A stretch of 64,000 bases of DNA from Rhodocyclaceae bacterium (GTDB lineage: Bacteria > Pseudomonadota > Gammaproteobacteria > Burkholderiales > Rhodocyclaceae), in contig JADJAS010000007.1 in assembly GCA_016704145.1 (NCBI GenBank), positions 1,984,001 through 2,048,000 of the forward strand, in the 5' to 3' direction. Positions 1 through 8,630 of this stretch are shown here, in pieces. Under the pieces are notes generated by a model. The model searched no databases. It saw only the letters and a program-made list of their open reading frames with translations, and had not been told where the DNA came from. The stretch's first letter is position 1; each line of letters starts with the position of its first letter. A program made the position numbers and the translations under genes.

Positions 1-732
1 GAATTGGCGCAGGTCGCCGCCATCCTGCGCGTGAACCTCAAGCAGAGTCCTTTCGCCCGGCAACTCAAGGCATTCGCGGCGCCCCGGGCGGAAACCGCGA
101 GCCCGTCGCCCGTCGATGCCGCCGAAGCCAACCTGGCGGGCACGGTGCTGGGCGGGCCGAGCCTCGGCGACACGGAGGCATCGGATGTGTCCGTGGCGGT
201 CGACGCGAGCCCGCCCGAAGATGCGCAGGCGGTGCTGACGGCCGGCATCCAGGACATCAGCAATTCGTTGCTCGACGATTTCCAGCTCAACGACGTATTG
301 CGGATTACGCTGGAAACCATGTACCGGGCCATGGGTTTTCGCCGCGTGCTGCTGTGCCTGAAGGACGCCAGGGCCAACCAGATGGCCGGGCGCTTCGGCT
401 TCGGGCCCGATACACAGGAGATCGCCCGGCAATTCCGTTTCCCGCTGACCTATTCGGCCGATGTGTTCCATCTGGCCACCGCCAAGGGCGTGGATATCAT
501 CATCGCCGACATCGACGATCCGAGGATCGCCGAGCGCGTGCCGGAGTGGTACCGCCGGCTGACGACGACACGCACCTTCGTGCTGTTCCCGCTCAATATC
601 AAGGGTAGCCCGGTGGCGCTGATCTATTGCGACAAGGAAAGGGCCGGCAGCATCGCCATTCCCGAGAAGGAGCTCTCGCTGCTCAAGGCGCTGCGCAACC
701 AGGCGGTGCTGGCGATCAAGCAGTCGATTTAG
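1..732 (+). CDS. GAF-domain signalling protein, C-terminal part (cut by window edge)
   Basis: The frame is already open at base 1, so only the last 243 codons are present and the true start lies outside the window. The first 80 or so residues are an alanine/proline-rich linker. Residues from about 80 to the end have the alpha/beta pattern of a GAF sensor domain, with a conserved core around MGFRRVLLCL and a final strand/helix ending in RNQAVLAIKQ. GAF domains bind small ligands or mediate dimerisation. In related betaproteobacteria such C-terminal GAF domains follow HDOD or protein-kinase domains; that is inference here because the N-terminal domains are not visible. greB follows 40 bp downstream on the same strand. 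Confidence 0.75.
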   Translation, partial: ELAQVAAILRVNLKQSPFARQLKAFAAPRAETASPSPVDAAEANLAGTVLGGPSLGDTEASDVSVAVDASPPEDAQAVLTAGIQDISNSLLDDFQLNDVLRITLETMYRAMGFRRVLLCLKDARANQMAGRFGFGPDTQEIARQFRFPLTYSADVFHLATAKGVDIIIADIDDPRIAERVPEWYRRLTTTRTFVLFPLNIKGSPVALIYCDKERAGSIAIPEKELSLLKALRNQAVLAIKQSI

Positions 733-772
733 TAGCATTGCCGGCCTCGACCACCACGGAATCGCAGTGCAC

Positions 773-1324
773 ATGAACAAGGCTTTCGTCAGGGAAACCG
801 ACGACGAGGAGGAGGATGGCGACGGCGGCCCCGAGGCCGCGCCGCTGCCGGCGGGCACGCGCAATTACATGACGGTGCGCGGCCATCGCGCCCTGCTCGA
901 CGAACTGGCGCGCCTGGTGAAAACGGAGCGGCCCGAACTGGTCAAGGTCGTGGCCTGGGCCGCGAGCAACGGCGACCGCTCGGAGAACGGCGATTACATC
1001 TACGGCAAGAAGCGGCTGCGCGAAATGGACCGCCGTATCCGCTATCTGACCAAGCGCACCGAAAGCGCAGTGGCGGTCGATCCGCGCGACCAGGCGAATG
1101 TCGATCAGGTGTTCTTCGGCGCCACGGTGACCATCGACGACGGCGACGCCGAGGCGACCTACCAGATCGTCGGCGTCGACGAGGCCAATCCCGGCCAGGG
1201 GCTGATCAGCTGGCTGTCGCCATTGGCGCGGGCGCTGCTGAAGGCACGCGAAGGCGATCTGGTCAGGTTCCAGAGCCCGGCCGGCTGGCGCGAGCTGGAG
1301 GTGGTCGAAATCATCTACCGGTAG
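773..1324 (+). CDS. greB: Transcription elongation factor GreB
   Basis: GreB binds the secondary channel of RNA polymerase and stimulates cleavage of backtracked transcripts. The protein starts MNKAFVRE, the usual GreB N-terminus, so ATG at 773 is preferred over GTG at 767. An acidic insert (residues 9-22) follows. The GreA/GreB coiled-coil carries the signature ASNGDRSENGDYIYGKKRLRE (residues about 64-84) with the two acidic tip residues that coordinate Mg at the active site. A C-terminal FKBP-like domain ends in VVEIIYR. At 183 residues it is slightly longer than E. coli GreB (158), mostly because of the acidic N-terminal stretch. It lies just upstream of htpG, which has its own promoter. 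Confidence 0.95.
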   Translation: MNKAFVRETDDEEEDGDGGPEAAPLPAGTRNYMTVRGHRALLDELARLVKTERPELVKVVAWAASNGDRSENGDYIYGKKRLREMDRRIRYLTKRTESAVAVDPRDQANVDQVFFGATVTIDDGDAEATYQIVGVDEANPGQGLISWLSPLARALLKAREGDLVRFQSPAGWRELEVVEIIYR

Positions 1325-1330
1325 CGGGGC

Positions 1331-1358
1331 CTTGAAATCCGGATTCGCGTCCCCAGAT
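1331..1358 (+). promoter_or_regulatory. Sigma-32-type heat-shock promoter of htpG
   Basis: CTTGAAA at 1331-1337 matches the sigma-32 -35 consensus exactly. CCCCAGAT at 1351-1358 matches the -10 consensus CCCCATNT at seven of eight positions. The gap is 13 bp, within the accepted 11-16 bp. The htpG start codon lies 30 bp downstream. htpG is a classical sigma-32 regulon member, so position, spacing and gene identity agree. Confidence 0.75.
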
Positions 1359-1388
1359 AGCGCCCGATTCTTTCCGGAGACTTCTTTC

Positions 1389-3311
1389 ATGACCGAAACC
1401 GCCGCCCGCGAGACCATGGGCTTCCAGGCCGAGGTGAAGCAGCTGCTTCACCTGATGATCCATTCGCTTTATTCGAACCGCGAAATCTTCCTGCGGGAGC
1501 TGATCTCCAACGCTTCGGACGCCTGCGACAAGCTGCGCTTCGAGGCCTTGCACAACGCGGCGCTGTTCGAGAACGACAGCGATTTCGCCATCAAAGTCAG
1601 CCATGACGCCACGGCGAAAACCATCACCATCAGCGACAACGGCATCGGCATGAGCCGCGACGAGGTGATCAGTAACCTCGGCACCATCGCCAAGTCGGGC
1701 ACCCGCGAGTTCTTCTCGGCGCTGACCGGCGACCAGCAGAAGGACGCGCACCTGATCGGCCAGTTCGGCGTCGGCTTCTATTCCTCGTTCATCGTTGCCG
1801 ACCGCGTGACCGTCGTCACCCGCCGCGCCGGCGAGGCCGCCGGCCAGGGCGTGCGCTGGGAGTCCGAGGGTGCCGGCGAGTTCAACATCGAGATGGTCGA
1901 CAGGTCAACGCGCGGCACCGAGATCACCTTGCATTTGCGCGAAGGCCAGGACGACCTGCTGTCGGCCTGGAAGCTCAAGTCCATCATCCGCAAGTACTCC
2001 GACCACATCGTCCAGCCGATCAGGATGAAGGAAGAGAAGTGGGACGAGGACAAGAAGGCGCAGGTCGAGACGGGCGAATGGGAAACCGTGAACCAGGCCT
2101 CGGCCCTGTGGGCGCGGCCGAAGAACGAGGTTACCGAGGAACAGTACAAGGAGTTCTACAAGCACGTCGGCCACGACTACGACGAGCCGCTGGCCTGGAC
2201 GCACAGCCGCGTCGAGGGCAAGAGCGAATACACCCAGCTGCTCTACGTTCCGGCGCATGCCCCCTTCGACCTCTGGGACCGCAACGCGCGGCACGGCATC
2301 AAGCTCTATGTGCGGCGCGTCTTCATCATGGATGACGCCGAGCAACTGATGCCACTCTATCTGCGCTTCGTGCGCGGCGTCGTTGATTCGGCCGACCTGC
2401 CGCTCAACGTCTCGCGCGAAATTCTCCAGGAATCCAAGGATATCGAAGCCATCCGCAAGGGCTGCACGGCCAAGGTGCTGGGCATGCTGGCCGACCTGGC
2501 CAAGAGCGACGAAGCCGCCGACCGGGAGAAGTACGCCAAGTTCTGGGGCGAGTTCGGCAAGGTGCTCAAGGAAGGCGTCGGCGAGGATTTCAGCAACAAG
2601 GAGAAGATTGCCGGCCTGCTGCGCTTCGCGTCGACCCACGCCGACACGACCGAGGAAGCCGTCTCGCTGGCCGACTACATCGGCCGCATGAAGCCGGAGC
2701 AGGAAAAGATCTACTACGTCACCGCCGAGACCTTCAATGCGGCCAAGAACAGCCCGCACCTGGAAATCTTCCGCAAGAAGGGCATCGAGGTGCTGCTGCT
2801 CTCGGACCGCGTGGACGAATGGGTGGTCTCGCACCTCACCGAATTCGAGGGCAAGCCGCTGGTCTCCGTGGCCAAGGGCGGCCTCGATCTCGGCAAGCTC
2901 GAGGACGAGGCCGAAAAGCAGGAACAGGAGAAGGATGCCGGCGAGTTCAAGGATCTCACCGACAAGATCGCCAAGTCGCTGGGCGAGCGGGTCAAGGAAG
3001 TGCGCGTGACGCACCGCCTGACCGACAGCCCGGCCTGCCTGGTGGCCGACGAGCACGACGTGAGCGGCAACCTGGCGCGCATCCTCAAGGCCGCCGGCCA
3101 GCAGGCGCCGGACATGAAGCCCATCCTTGAGATCAACCCGAAACACCCCGTGGTGCTGCGCCTCAAGTACGAGGAGGCCAAGTTCGACGACTGGACGGCC
3201 GTGCTGTTCGAGCAGGCGCTGCTCGCCGAAGGCGGCCAGCTCGACGATCCGGCCACCTTCGTCAAGCGCATCAACGAGCTGATGATGTCGATGTCTCTGG
3301 CCGGCAAGTAA
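1389..3311 (+). CDS. htpG: Molecular chaperone HtpG (Hsp90)
   Basis: Bacterial Hsp90: an ATP-driven cytosolic dimeric chaperone. The 640-residue protein has the N-terminal GHKL ATPase domain (ELISNASDA, DNGIGM and GQFGVGFYS motifs), the middle domain (PLNVSREILQ) and the C-terminal dimerisation domain ending in MMSMSLAGK. The start is ATG 1389, which has a purine-rich TTCCGGAGA directly upstream and gives the family-typical N-terminus. An upstream in-frame ATG at 1332 overlaps the heat-shock promoter and is rejected. A copy of the dispersed 26-bp repeat lies in frame at 1593-1616 and encodes KVSHDAT. A terminator follows the stop. Confidence 0.97.
   Translation: MTETAARETMGFQAEVKQLLHLMIHSLYSNREIFLRELISNASDACDKLRFEALHNAALFENDSDFAIKVSHDATAKTITISDNGIGMSRDEVISNLGTIAKSGTREFFSALTGDQQKDAHLIGQFGVGFYSSFIVADRVTVVTRRAGEAAGQGVRWESEGAGEFNIEMVDRSTRGTEITLHLREGQDDLLSAWKLKSIIRKYSDHIVQPIRMKEEKWDEDKKAQVETGEWETVNQASALWARPKNEVTEEQYKEFYKHVGHDYDEPLAWTHSRVEGKSEYTQLLYVPAHAPFDLWDRNARHGIKLYVRRVFIMDDAEQLMPLYLRFVRGVVDSADLPLNVSREILQESKDIEAIRKGCTAKVLGMLADLAKSDEAADREKYAKFWGEFGKVLKEGVGEDFSNKEKIAGLLRFASTHADTTEEAVSLADYIGRMKPEQEKIYYVTAETFNAAKNSPHLEIFRKKGIEVLLLSDRVDEWVVSHLTEFEGKPLVSVAKGGLDLGKLEDEAEKQEQEKDAGEFKDLTDKIAKSLGERVKEVRVTHRLTDSPACLVADEHDVSGNLARILKAAGQQAPDMKPILEINPKHPVVLRLKYEEAKFDDWTAVLFEQALLAEGGQLDDPATFVKRINELMMSMSLAGK
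1593..1616 (+). repeat. Dispersed 26-bp repeat, copy 1 (in htpG)
   Basis: AAAGTCAGCCAT is exact; the GC arm is diverged (GACGCCACGGCG). In frame in htpG, encoding KVSHDAT. Confidence 0.6.
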
Positions 3312-3320
3312 TCGCCGCAG

Positions 3321-3346
3321 AAGTCAGGCGTGACGGGACGCCCCCC
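3321..3346 (+). repeat. Dispersed repeat, copy 2 (after htpG)
   Basis: AAGTCAGGCGTG, then a modified GC arm. It starts 9 bp after the htpG stop and supplies the left arm of the terminator. Confidence 0.6.
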
Positions 3347-3375
3347 ATATGTCACCTGGGCGTCCCGTTTTCGTT
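3333..3375 (+). terminator. Rho-independent terminator after htpG
   Basis: ACGGGACGCC at 3333-3342 pairs perfectly with GGCGTCCCGT at about 3359-3368 and is followed by TTTTCGTTTT. The left arm is itself part of a copy of the dispersed repeat that begins at 3321, so the repeat appears to have been recruited into the terminator. Confidence 0.8.
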
Positions 3376-3433
3376 TTGCACTACAAAATGCGAAAATTTG
3401 CGTCATAGCCAACCCCTTCTCGCGGAACGAAAC

Positions 3434-5074
3434 ATGTTGCCCAGATTCTCAGCTTTCCCCGGCATCGCCGGCCCGGTGGTCACCATCGTCATGGACGGCT
3501 ACGGTCTGGCGAAGACCGATATCGGCAGCGCCATCGCCGCCGCGCGCAAGCCGATGCTCGACCGCCTGTTCGCGCAATATCCGAACGTGCGCCTGCTGGC
3601 CCACGGCAAGGCGGTCGGCATGCCCTCGGACGATGACATGGGCAACTCCGAAGTCGGCCATAATGCAATAGGTGCAGGCCAGGTCTATGCCCAGGGCGCG
3701 GCGCTGGTGGCCGATGCCATCGCCTCCGGTTCGATCTGGGCGGGCCAGGCCTGGCGGGAGATTGTCGCCGGCGCAAAGAGTGCTCGCGGCGTGATCCATT
3801 TCCTCGGCCTGTTTTCCGATGGCAACGTGCACAGCCACATCGACCACCTGAAGGCGCTGGTGGCGCGCGCCAAGGAGGAGGGCATTGGCACAGTGCGTGT
3901 GCATGTGCTGCTGGATGGGCGCGACGTGCCGGAGACCAGCGCGCTCGACTACGTCGAGCCTTTTGATGCTTTCCTGGCCAGCCTCAACGACGGCGGCTTC
4001 GATGCCTGCATCGCCTCCGGCGGCGGACGCCAGAACATCACCATGGACCGCTACGAGGCCAACTGGGCGATGGTCGAAAAAGGCTGGCGCGTGCATGTAT
4101 TGGGTGAGGGCGAGCAGTTCCCCGATTGCGTTACCGCCATCAAGGCGCTGCGCGAACAGCATCCCGGCACCATCGACCAGGACCTGCCACCCTTCGTCAT
4201 CGCGGCGAACGGCAAGCCGCTCGGCACGATTGAGGATGGCGACTCGGTGGTGTTCTTCAATTTCCGCGGCGACCGTGCCATCGAAATCACCCGCGCCTTC
4301 GAGGATGCGGACTTCGACAAGTTCGACCGCGTGCGCTGGCCCAAGGTCACCTACGCCGGCATGTTGCAGTACGACGGCGACCTCAAGCTGCCCAAGCGCT
4401 TTCTCGTCGATCCGCCGGCGATCCGCGACACTTCGGGGGAATGGTTCGCCAAATCCGGCATCGCGCAGTTTGCCTGCTCGGAGACGCAGAAGTTCGGCCA
4501 CGTTACCTATTTCTGGAACGGCAATCGCTCCGGCAAGCTCGATGGCGAAACTTGGCAGGAGGTGCCGAGCGATGTCGTGCCCTTCGAGCAGCGGCCGTGG
4601 ATGAAGTCGGCGGAGATCGCCGACGCCATGATCGCCGCGCTGCGGAACGGTCAGTATCGGGCGCTGCGTTGCAACTTCGCCAACGGCGACATGGTTGGTC
4701 ACACCGGCCACTTCCGCGCCGCGACCATGGCCATCGAGGCGGTCGACCTCGCATTGGCGCGGCTCTTGCCGGCCATCGACGCCGCCGGCGGCGTCGCGCT
4801 GGTGACGGCCGACCACGGCAATGCCGACGAAATGTACGAGATCGACAAGAAGACCGGCCAGCCGTCCGCCAACAAGGATGGCAGCGTCAAGGCCAAGACT
4901 TCGCACACTCTGAACCCCGTGCCACTGATCCTGTACGACAACGTCAGCGGTGGCCGGCTGGGATTGCGGCAAACGGCGACGGCGGGGCTGTCGAATCTCG
5001 CCGCGACCGCGGCCAACCTGCTCGGCTTCGAGAAGCATCCGGCTTGGGACGAAAGCCTGCTGACCGTGAAGTGA
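3434..5074 (+). CDS. gpmI: 2,3-bisphosphoglycerate-independent phosphoglycerate mutase
   Basis: Interconverts 3- and 2-phosphoglycerate in glycolysis and gluconeogenesis without bisphosphoglycerate cofactor, using two metal ions and a phosphoserine. The 546-residue protein has the alkaline-phosphatase-superfamily metal site MDG (Asp21), the catalytic serine in MGNSEVGHNAIG (Ser72) and the late metal motif TADHGNADEMYE. These motifs sit in the expected order around the inserted phosphotransferase domain. ATG 3434 starts 59 bp after the htpG terminator. The stop overlaps the next gene's GTG start by 4 bp (GTGA), so the two are translationally coupled. Confidence 0.95.
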   Translation: MLPRFSAFPGIAGPVVTIVMDGYGLAKTDIGSAIAAARKPMLDRLFAQYPNVRLLAHGKAVGMPSDDDMGNSEVGHNAIGAGQVYAQGAALVADAIASGSIWAGQAWREIVAGAKSARGVIHFLGLFSDGNVHSHIDHLKALVARAKEEGIGTVRVHVLLDGRDVPETSALDYVEPFDAFLASLNDGGFDACIASGGGRQNITMDRYEANWAMVEKGWRVHVLGEGEQFPDCVTAIKALREQHPGTIDQDLPPFVIAANGKPLGTIEDGDSVVFFNFRGDRAIEITRAFEDADFDKFDRVRWPKVTYAGMLQYDGDLKLPKRFLVDPPAIRDTSGEWFAKSGIAQFACSETQKFGHVTYFWNGNRSGKLDGETWQEVPSDVVPFEQRPWMKSAEIADAMIAALRNGQYRALRCNFANGDMVGHTGHFRAATMAIEAVDLALARLLPAIDAAGGVALVTADHGNADEMYEIDKKTGQPSANKDGSVKAKTSHTLNPVPLILYDNVSGGRLGLRQTATAGLSNLAATAANLLGFEKHPAWDESLLTVK

Positions 5075-5571
5075 GCGGCGCGGCGGGAGCGGCGCGTCTG
5101 ACTGGCCTGCCGCCGCTGATCGGGCCGGGCGCGCGCGTGTTGATCCTCGGTTCGTTTCCTTCCGAGGCCTCGCTGGCGGCGCGGCAGTATTACGCCCACA
5201 AGCAGAACCAGTTCTGGCGCATCCTCGGCGCCGTGCTCGGCCAGCCGGTGACCACGATGGATTACGCGGCGAAGCAGGCGGCGGTGACGGCGGCCGGCAT
5301 CGCCATCTGGGACGTCTATGCCTCCTGCGAGCGCGCCGGTAGCCTGGACAGCGCCATCCGCAACGCCTGGCCCAACGATTTCGGCGCTCTGCGAAAGTCA
5401 GCCGTGGCGCTACGCCGCGTCTGCTTCAACGGCCAGGCGGCGGGCCGCTTCGCGCCGCAATTGGCGGCACTCGGTTACGAGACGCGGGTCCTGCCCTCGA
5501 CCAGCCCGGCCAACGCGAGTTGGACCATCGAGAGAAAGCTGGCGGCGTGGCATGAGGCATTGCGCGGCTAG
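5071..5571 (+). CDS. Uracil-DNA glycosylase superfamily DNA repair protein (DNA-deoxyinosine glycosylase type)
   Basis: 166 residues, starting at GTG 5071, which overlaps the gpmI stop. The N-terminal motif VLILGSFPSEASL and the block YYAHKQNQFWRILG match the family annotated as hypoxanthine/deoxyinosine DNA glycosylases. The C-terminal LPSTSPANASW corresponds to the conserved SPA motif of the same fold. These enzymes excise deaminated bases and start base-excision repair. Substrate is inferred from family only. A copy of the dispersed repeat lies in frame at 5394-5419 and encodes RKSAVALRRV, so the repeat contributes residues to a catalytic-domain protein. Confidence 0.8.
   Translation: MSGAAGAARLTGLPPLIGPGARVLILGSFPSEASLAARQYYAHKQNQFWRILGAVLGQPVTTMDYAAKQAAVTAAGIAIWDVYASCERAGSLDSAIRNAWPNDFGALRKSAVALRRVCFNGQAAGRFAPQLAALGYETRVLPSTSPANASWTIERKLAAWHEALRG
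5394..5419 (+). repeat. Dispersed repeat, copy 3 (in the DNA glycosylase gene)
   Basis: AAAGTCAGCCGTGGCG is exact, followed by CTACGCCGCG. In frame, encoding RKSAVALRR. Confidence 0.8.
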
Positions 5572-5627
5572 CAGCGGACCGCGGCGGGCATTGCCCGACG
5601 TCGCTTCTCGGTGCATGATTGCTCGCC

Positions 5628-6176
5628 ATGTTCACCCTGCCCAATATCATCACTGTCGCGCGCATCCTGCTGATCCCGGTCGTGGCCTTCCTGCTGCTCG
5701 ACCACGATTATGCGATGGCGTGCGGCGTCTTCGTGGCCGCGGCGGTGGGGGACTGGCTCGACGGCTTTTTGGCGCGGCGCTTGAACCAGATGTCACAGCT
5801 CGGCGCCGTGCTCGATCCGATCGCCGACAAGATGACCATGATGATCGTCGCCATCCTGCTGGCGGCGCAGGGCTTGCTGCCGATCTGGCTGGCGGTGGTG
5901 ATCTTGCTGCGCGACGCCATCATCGTCGCCGGCGCCGTGGCCTATCGTTTCGTCGTCGGCCACATCGAGATGGCGCCGACGCGGCTGTCGAAAGCCAACA
6001 CCTGCCTGGAGTTCGGCGTGCTGGCGCTGGTTATGGCCCAGGCGGGCCAGCTGGTACAGGCGAAGTCCTGGCTGGCCCCGCTGTTCGTGCTGCTGTTCGC
6101 CCTCGTGCTCGTTTCAGGGGCTCACTACGCCTGGCTCTGGCGGCGCAAGGCGATCGACGAAGCTGCACGGCACTAG
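5628..6176 (+). CDS. CDP-alcohol phosphatidyltransferase (PgsA-like)
   Basis: A 182-residue integral membrane enzyme. It carries the family signature DGx2ARx8Gx3Dx3D: Asp45-Gly46, Ala49-Arg50, Gly59, Asp63 and Asp67, preceded by Asp42. Four to six hydrophobic helices follow. This family moves a phosphatidyl group from CDP-diacylglycerol to an alcohol; the sequence is most like glycerol-3-phosphate phosphatidyltransferases (phosphatidylglycerol synthesis), but acceptor identity cannot be fixed by eye. ATG 5628 is preferred over TTG 5619 because it gives the usual short N-terminus before the first membrane helix. Confidence 0.8.
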   Translation: MFTLPNIITVARILLIPVVAFLLLDHDYAMACGVFVAAAVGDWLDGFLARRLNQMSQLGAVLDPIADKMTMMIVAILLAAQGLLPIWLAVVILLRDAIIVAGAVAYRFVVGHIEMAPTRLSKANTCLEFGVLALVMAQAGQLVQAKSWLAPLFVLLFALVLVSGAHYAWLWRRKAIDEAARH

Positions 6177-6265
6177 TCCGGCATCGGTCTGGGTGCCGCG
6201 GCTGGCGCGCTGCTAACCCTGTAATAGACTTGCCTCCACAAGGAACCGTCTGAAAGGTAATGGTC

Positions 6266-7003
6266 ATGTCTCGTCGATCCGACGACCGGCGCGTGGCGCT
6301 GGTCACTGGCGCCAATCGTGGTATCGGGCTGGCTGTGTGCCGGCAACTCGCCGAGAGGGGTGTGGTCGTGCTGCTCGGGGCCCGCGATGCGGCTGCGGGC
6401 GATGCCGCGGCCCGGACCCTGCAAGCCGATGGCCTGGAGGTACGCCCCATCGTCATCGACACGGACCATCGGGAAACCTTCGATGCCGCCCGCGAAGCGA
6501 TCGAACGCGAATTCGGCAAGCTGGATATTCTGGTGAACAACATCGGCATCGGTTGCGACTGGGCCTACACCGCGGCCAATGTGCCGATGCCGCTGCTGCG
6601 GAATACCTTCGAGATCAACTTCTTCTCCGTGGTGGAGCTAACTCAGCGTTTACTGCCGCTCGTCCGGAAAAGCCCCGCCGGCCGCATCGTCAACCAGTCG
6701 AGTGCCATCGGCTCTCTGGCCGGACACGCAACACCGGAATCCTGGGCGATGGGTGATCGTCCCTTGGCCTACAGCGCCAGCAAGACCGCGCTCAACGCGT
6801 TTACGGTTCATCTGGCTTGCGCGCTCAGGGATACGCCGATCAAGGTCAACGCCGCCCATCCGGGCATCGTCAAGACCGACCCCAATCCGAACGGGCTCAT
6901 CACTCCGGAAGAGGGGGCGCGGACCTCGGTGGCACTGGCGCTGCTACCCGACGATGGACCAACGGGTGGATTCTTCCACCTGGGAGAGGCCGTGCCTTGG
7001 TGA
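6266..7003 (+). CDS. Short-chain dehydrogenase/reductase
   Basis: A 245-residue classical SDR. The cofactor motif TGANRGIG is at residues 14-21, NNIG at 91-94 replaces the usual NNAG, and the catalytic triad is Ser145/146, Tyr169 and Lys173 in YSASK. Arg in the glycine-rich loop suggests NADP(H). A carbonyl-reductase-like role is likely; the substrate is unknown. ATG 6266 is chosen because AAAGG at 6253-6257 sits 8 bp upstream, whereas ATG 6260 is too close to it. The gene converges on a truncated molybdopterin oxidoreductase only 36 bp away, at what looks like a rearrangement breakpoint. Confidence 0.85.
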   Translation: MSRRSDDRRVALVTGANRGIGLAVCRQLAERGVVVLLGARDAAAGDAAARTLQADGLEVRPIVIDTDHRETFDAAREAIEREFGKLDILVNNIGIGCDWAYTAANVPMPLLRNTFEINFFSVVELTQRLLPLVRKSPAGRIVNQSSAIGSLAGHATPESWAMGDRPLAYSASKTALNAFTVHLACALRDTPIKVNAAHPGIVKTDPNPNGLITPEEGARTSVALALLPDDGPTGGFFHLGEAVPW

Positions 7004-7039
7004 TGGTCCTGGCATGCCGCCGGCATCAGTGGCCGATGT

Positions 7040-8176
7040 TCACTCCTTGATGATCTGGCACATCAGGCCCTTGAGGTTGGTGGCGCCCAGCCGGTAGCGG
7101 TCGGCGCCGAGCATCTTGGCGCGCTGCGTGTCGGGCAAGGCGTCGAACAGCGAAAACTTCGCGCGCGGCACGCCCGGCGGAATGCCGAAAATGACGTTGC
7201 CGCCCGGAACGTCGAGATTGCCGGTCAGCGCCACCAGATAGATCAGCGCGCGGTCCGCGTCCACGCAATTGACGTTCTGCTCGACGCCGACACCCCACTG
7301 CAACGCCGCCGGTTTGGTGGTGGCGAAAAGCCGTGCGGCGGCGACGATTTTGTCGGCCGGCACCCAGGTGATGCGCTCGACGACCTCGGGCGGATATTCA
7401 TCGAGCCGATGGCACAGATGTTCGAAGCCGGTGGTATGGCGGGCGACGAACTCGCGGTCGTGGAGCCCCTCCTTGACGATCACGTGCAGCATGCCCAGCG
7501 CCAGCGCCGAGTCGGTGCCCGGCCGCACCTGCAACCAGAGTTCGGCCTTGTCGGTCAGGCGGTTGCGGCGCGGGTCGACCACGATCATCCGCGTGCCCGC
7601 CTGCATGGTCTTGGCCAGGTTGATGCCCTTGTTTTCGTCCGGGTTGGAGATCAGGTGATTGCTGCCCCAGACGAGCAGGCACTTCGGCTGGTTGTCGTAA
7701 TCGACCAGCGGAATCTCCATGCCGAGCGCCTTGCACACCGCGATGCGCGGCAGGTAACACATGTGGCCGGGCGTCAGCACGTTCGGTGTGCCGAACAGGT
7801 TCGCGACCCGATAGAGGAAGCGGTGGAAGTCGCGCCCGGTGCCATGGCCGAACACCACCGACTCGGCGCCGGACTCGGCCTTGATGCGGTTCAGCCGCTC
7901 CGCGACGATGCCGAGCGCTTCGTCCCACGACAGTCGGCGCCACTTGCCTTCGCCGCGTGCGCCGACCCGCTGCATCGGATGCAGCAGGCGATCGGGATGA
8001 TTCTGCAGATCGATCGCGGCATGGGCTTTCTTGCAGGTGTAGCCCTTGCTGATTGGATGCTCCCAGTCGGCGTGTATCTTCACCGGCCGGCCCTTTTCGA
8101 CGGCGACATATACGCCGCAGCCGCCATGGCCGCAGGCGCGGCAGATGGTCCTGATGCGTTCCTGTGGGTTGCTCAT
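7040..8176 (-). pseudogene. Molybdopterin oxidoreductase, C-terminally truncated
   Basis: The first 378 residues look like the N-terminal half of a DMSO-reductase/acetylene-hydratase-family catalytic subunit. A [4Fe-4S] site is present (Cys12, Cys15, Cys20 and Cys48, spaced CX2CX4C...C), as are the molybdopterin-domain blocks VVFGHGTGRDFHRF, LVWGSNHLISNPDENKG and GVGVEQNVNCVDADRA. Family members are usually 650-900 residues and end with a molybdopterin-dinucleotide-binding domain. Here translation stops after GLMCQIIKE and nothing molybdopterin-like follows in any frame before the convergent SDR. The remaining frame is uninterrupted, so this is a recent 3' deletion or replacement; function is doubtful. 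Confidence 0.75.
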
Positions 8177-8391
8177 GTCGTTATCTTCCGCGGTTGGCTA
8201 GCTCCGCGCCACTGTAACGTCGACCCCGGCCATCGGGTTTGAACGGGCGTGAAGTGCCGCTGGCCGGAGCGCGCAAGGTGCGCATCGGGGTCAAGTAAAA
8301 CTAGAGGGGAAATTGGCCGCATTCTTGGGTATATCGGCCCGCCGCCACGGGAGCAGGATGAGCGCTGAAACCCGCTCAGGAGATACAAGCC

Positions 8392-8610
8392 GTGATCATC
8401 CAGTCCGTCGAACTCGTGGCCCTGCCGAACGCGCCGGCCTACCAGAACAAGATCTACCGGGCCCATCTGGACACCGGCGAGGATATCGATCTTTTCCAGC
8501 AACACTGGGACGTGCAACTGCCGCCGGAATCGCTGGTCGGGCTGACGCCCGAGCAGGCCCGCAAGAAGCGCACCGAGAAAATGCTGTCGGTGGCCGAGGG
8601 CCACCACTGA
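8392..8610 (+). CDS. Hypothetical protein, 72 residues
   Basis: A small soluble protein that I do not recognise. GTG 8392 is preceded by AGGAG (8378-8382) at 9 bp, a good ribosome-binding site that supports a real gene. The sequence has a strand-rich N-terminus (QSVELVALPN), an acidic middle and a basic helical patch QARKKRTEKML near the end. It has no signal peptide or membrane segment. It is divergent from the truncated molybdopterin oxidoreductase and convergent with the next gene. Confidence 0.6.
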   Translation: MIIQSVELVALPNAPAYQNKIYRAHLDTGEDIDLFQQHWDVQLPPESLVGLTPEQARKKRTEKMLSVAEGHH

Positions 8611-8630
8611 TTCGGCAGGCAGCGGAGGGC

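Noticed and set aside
1905..3146. A 413-codon open frame antisense to htpG
   Set aside because: Same cause; Leu/Val/Asp/His-rich shadow of htpG with no ribosome-binding site.
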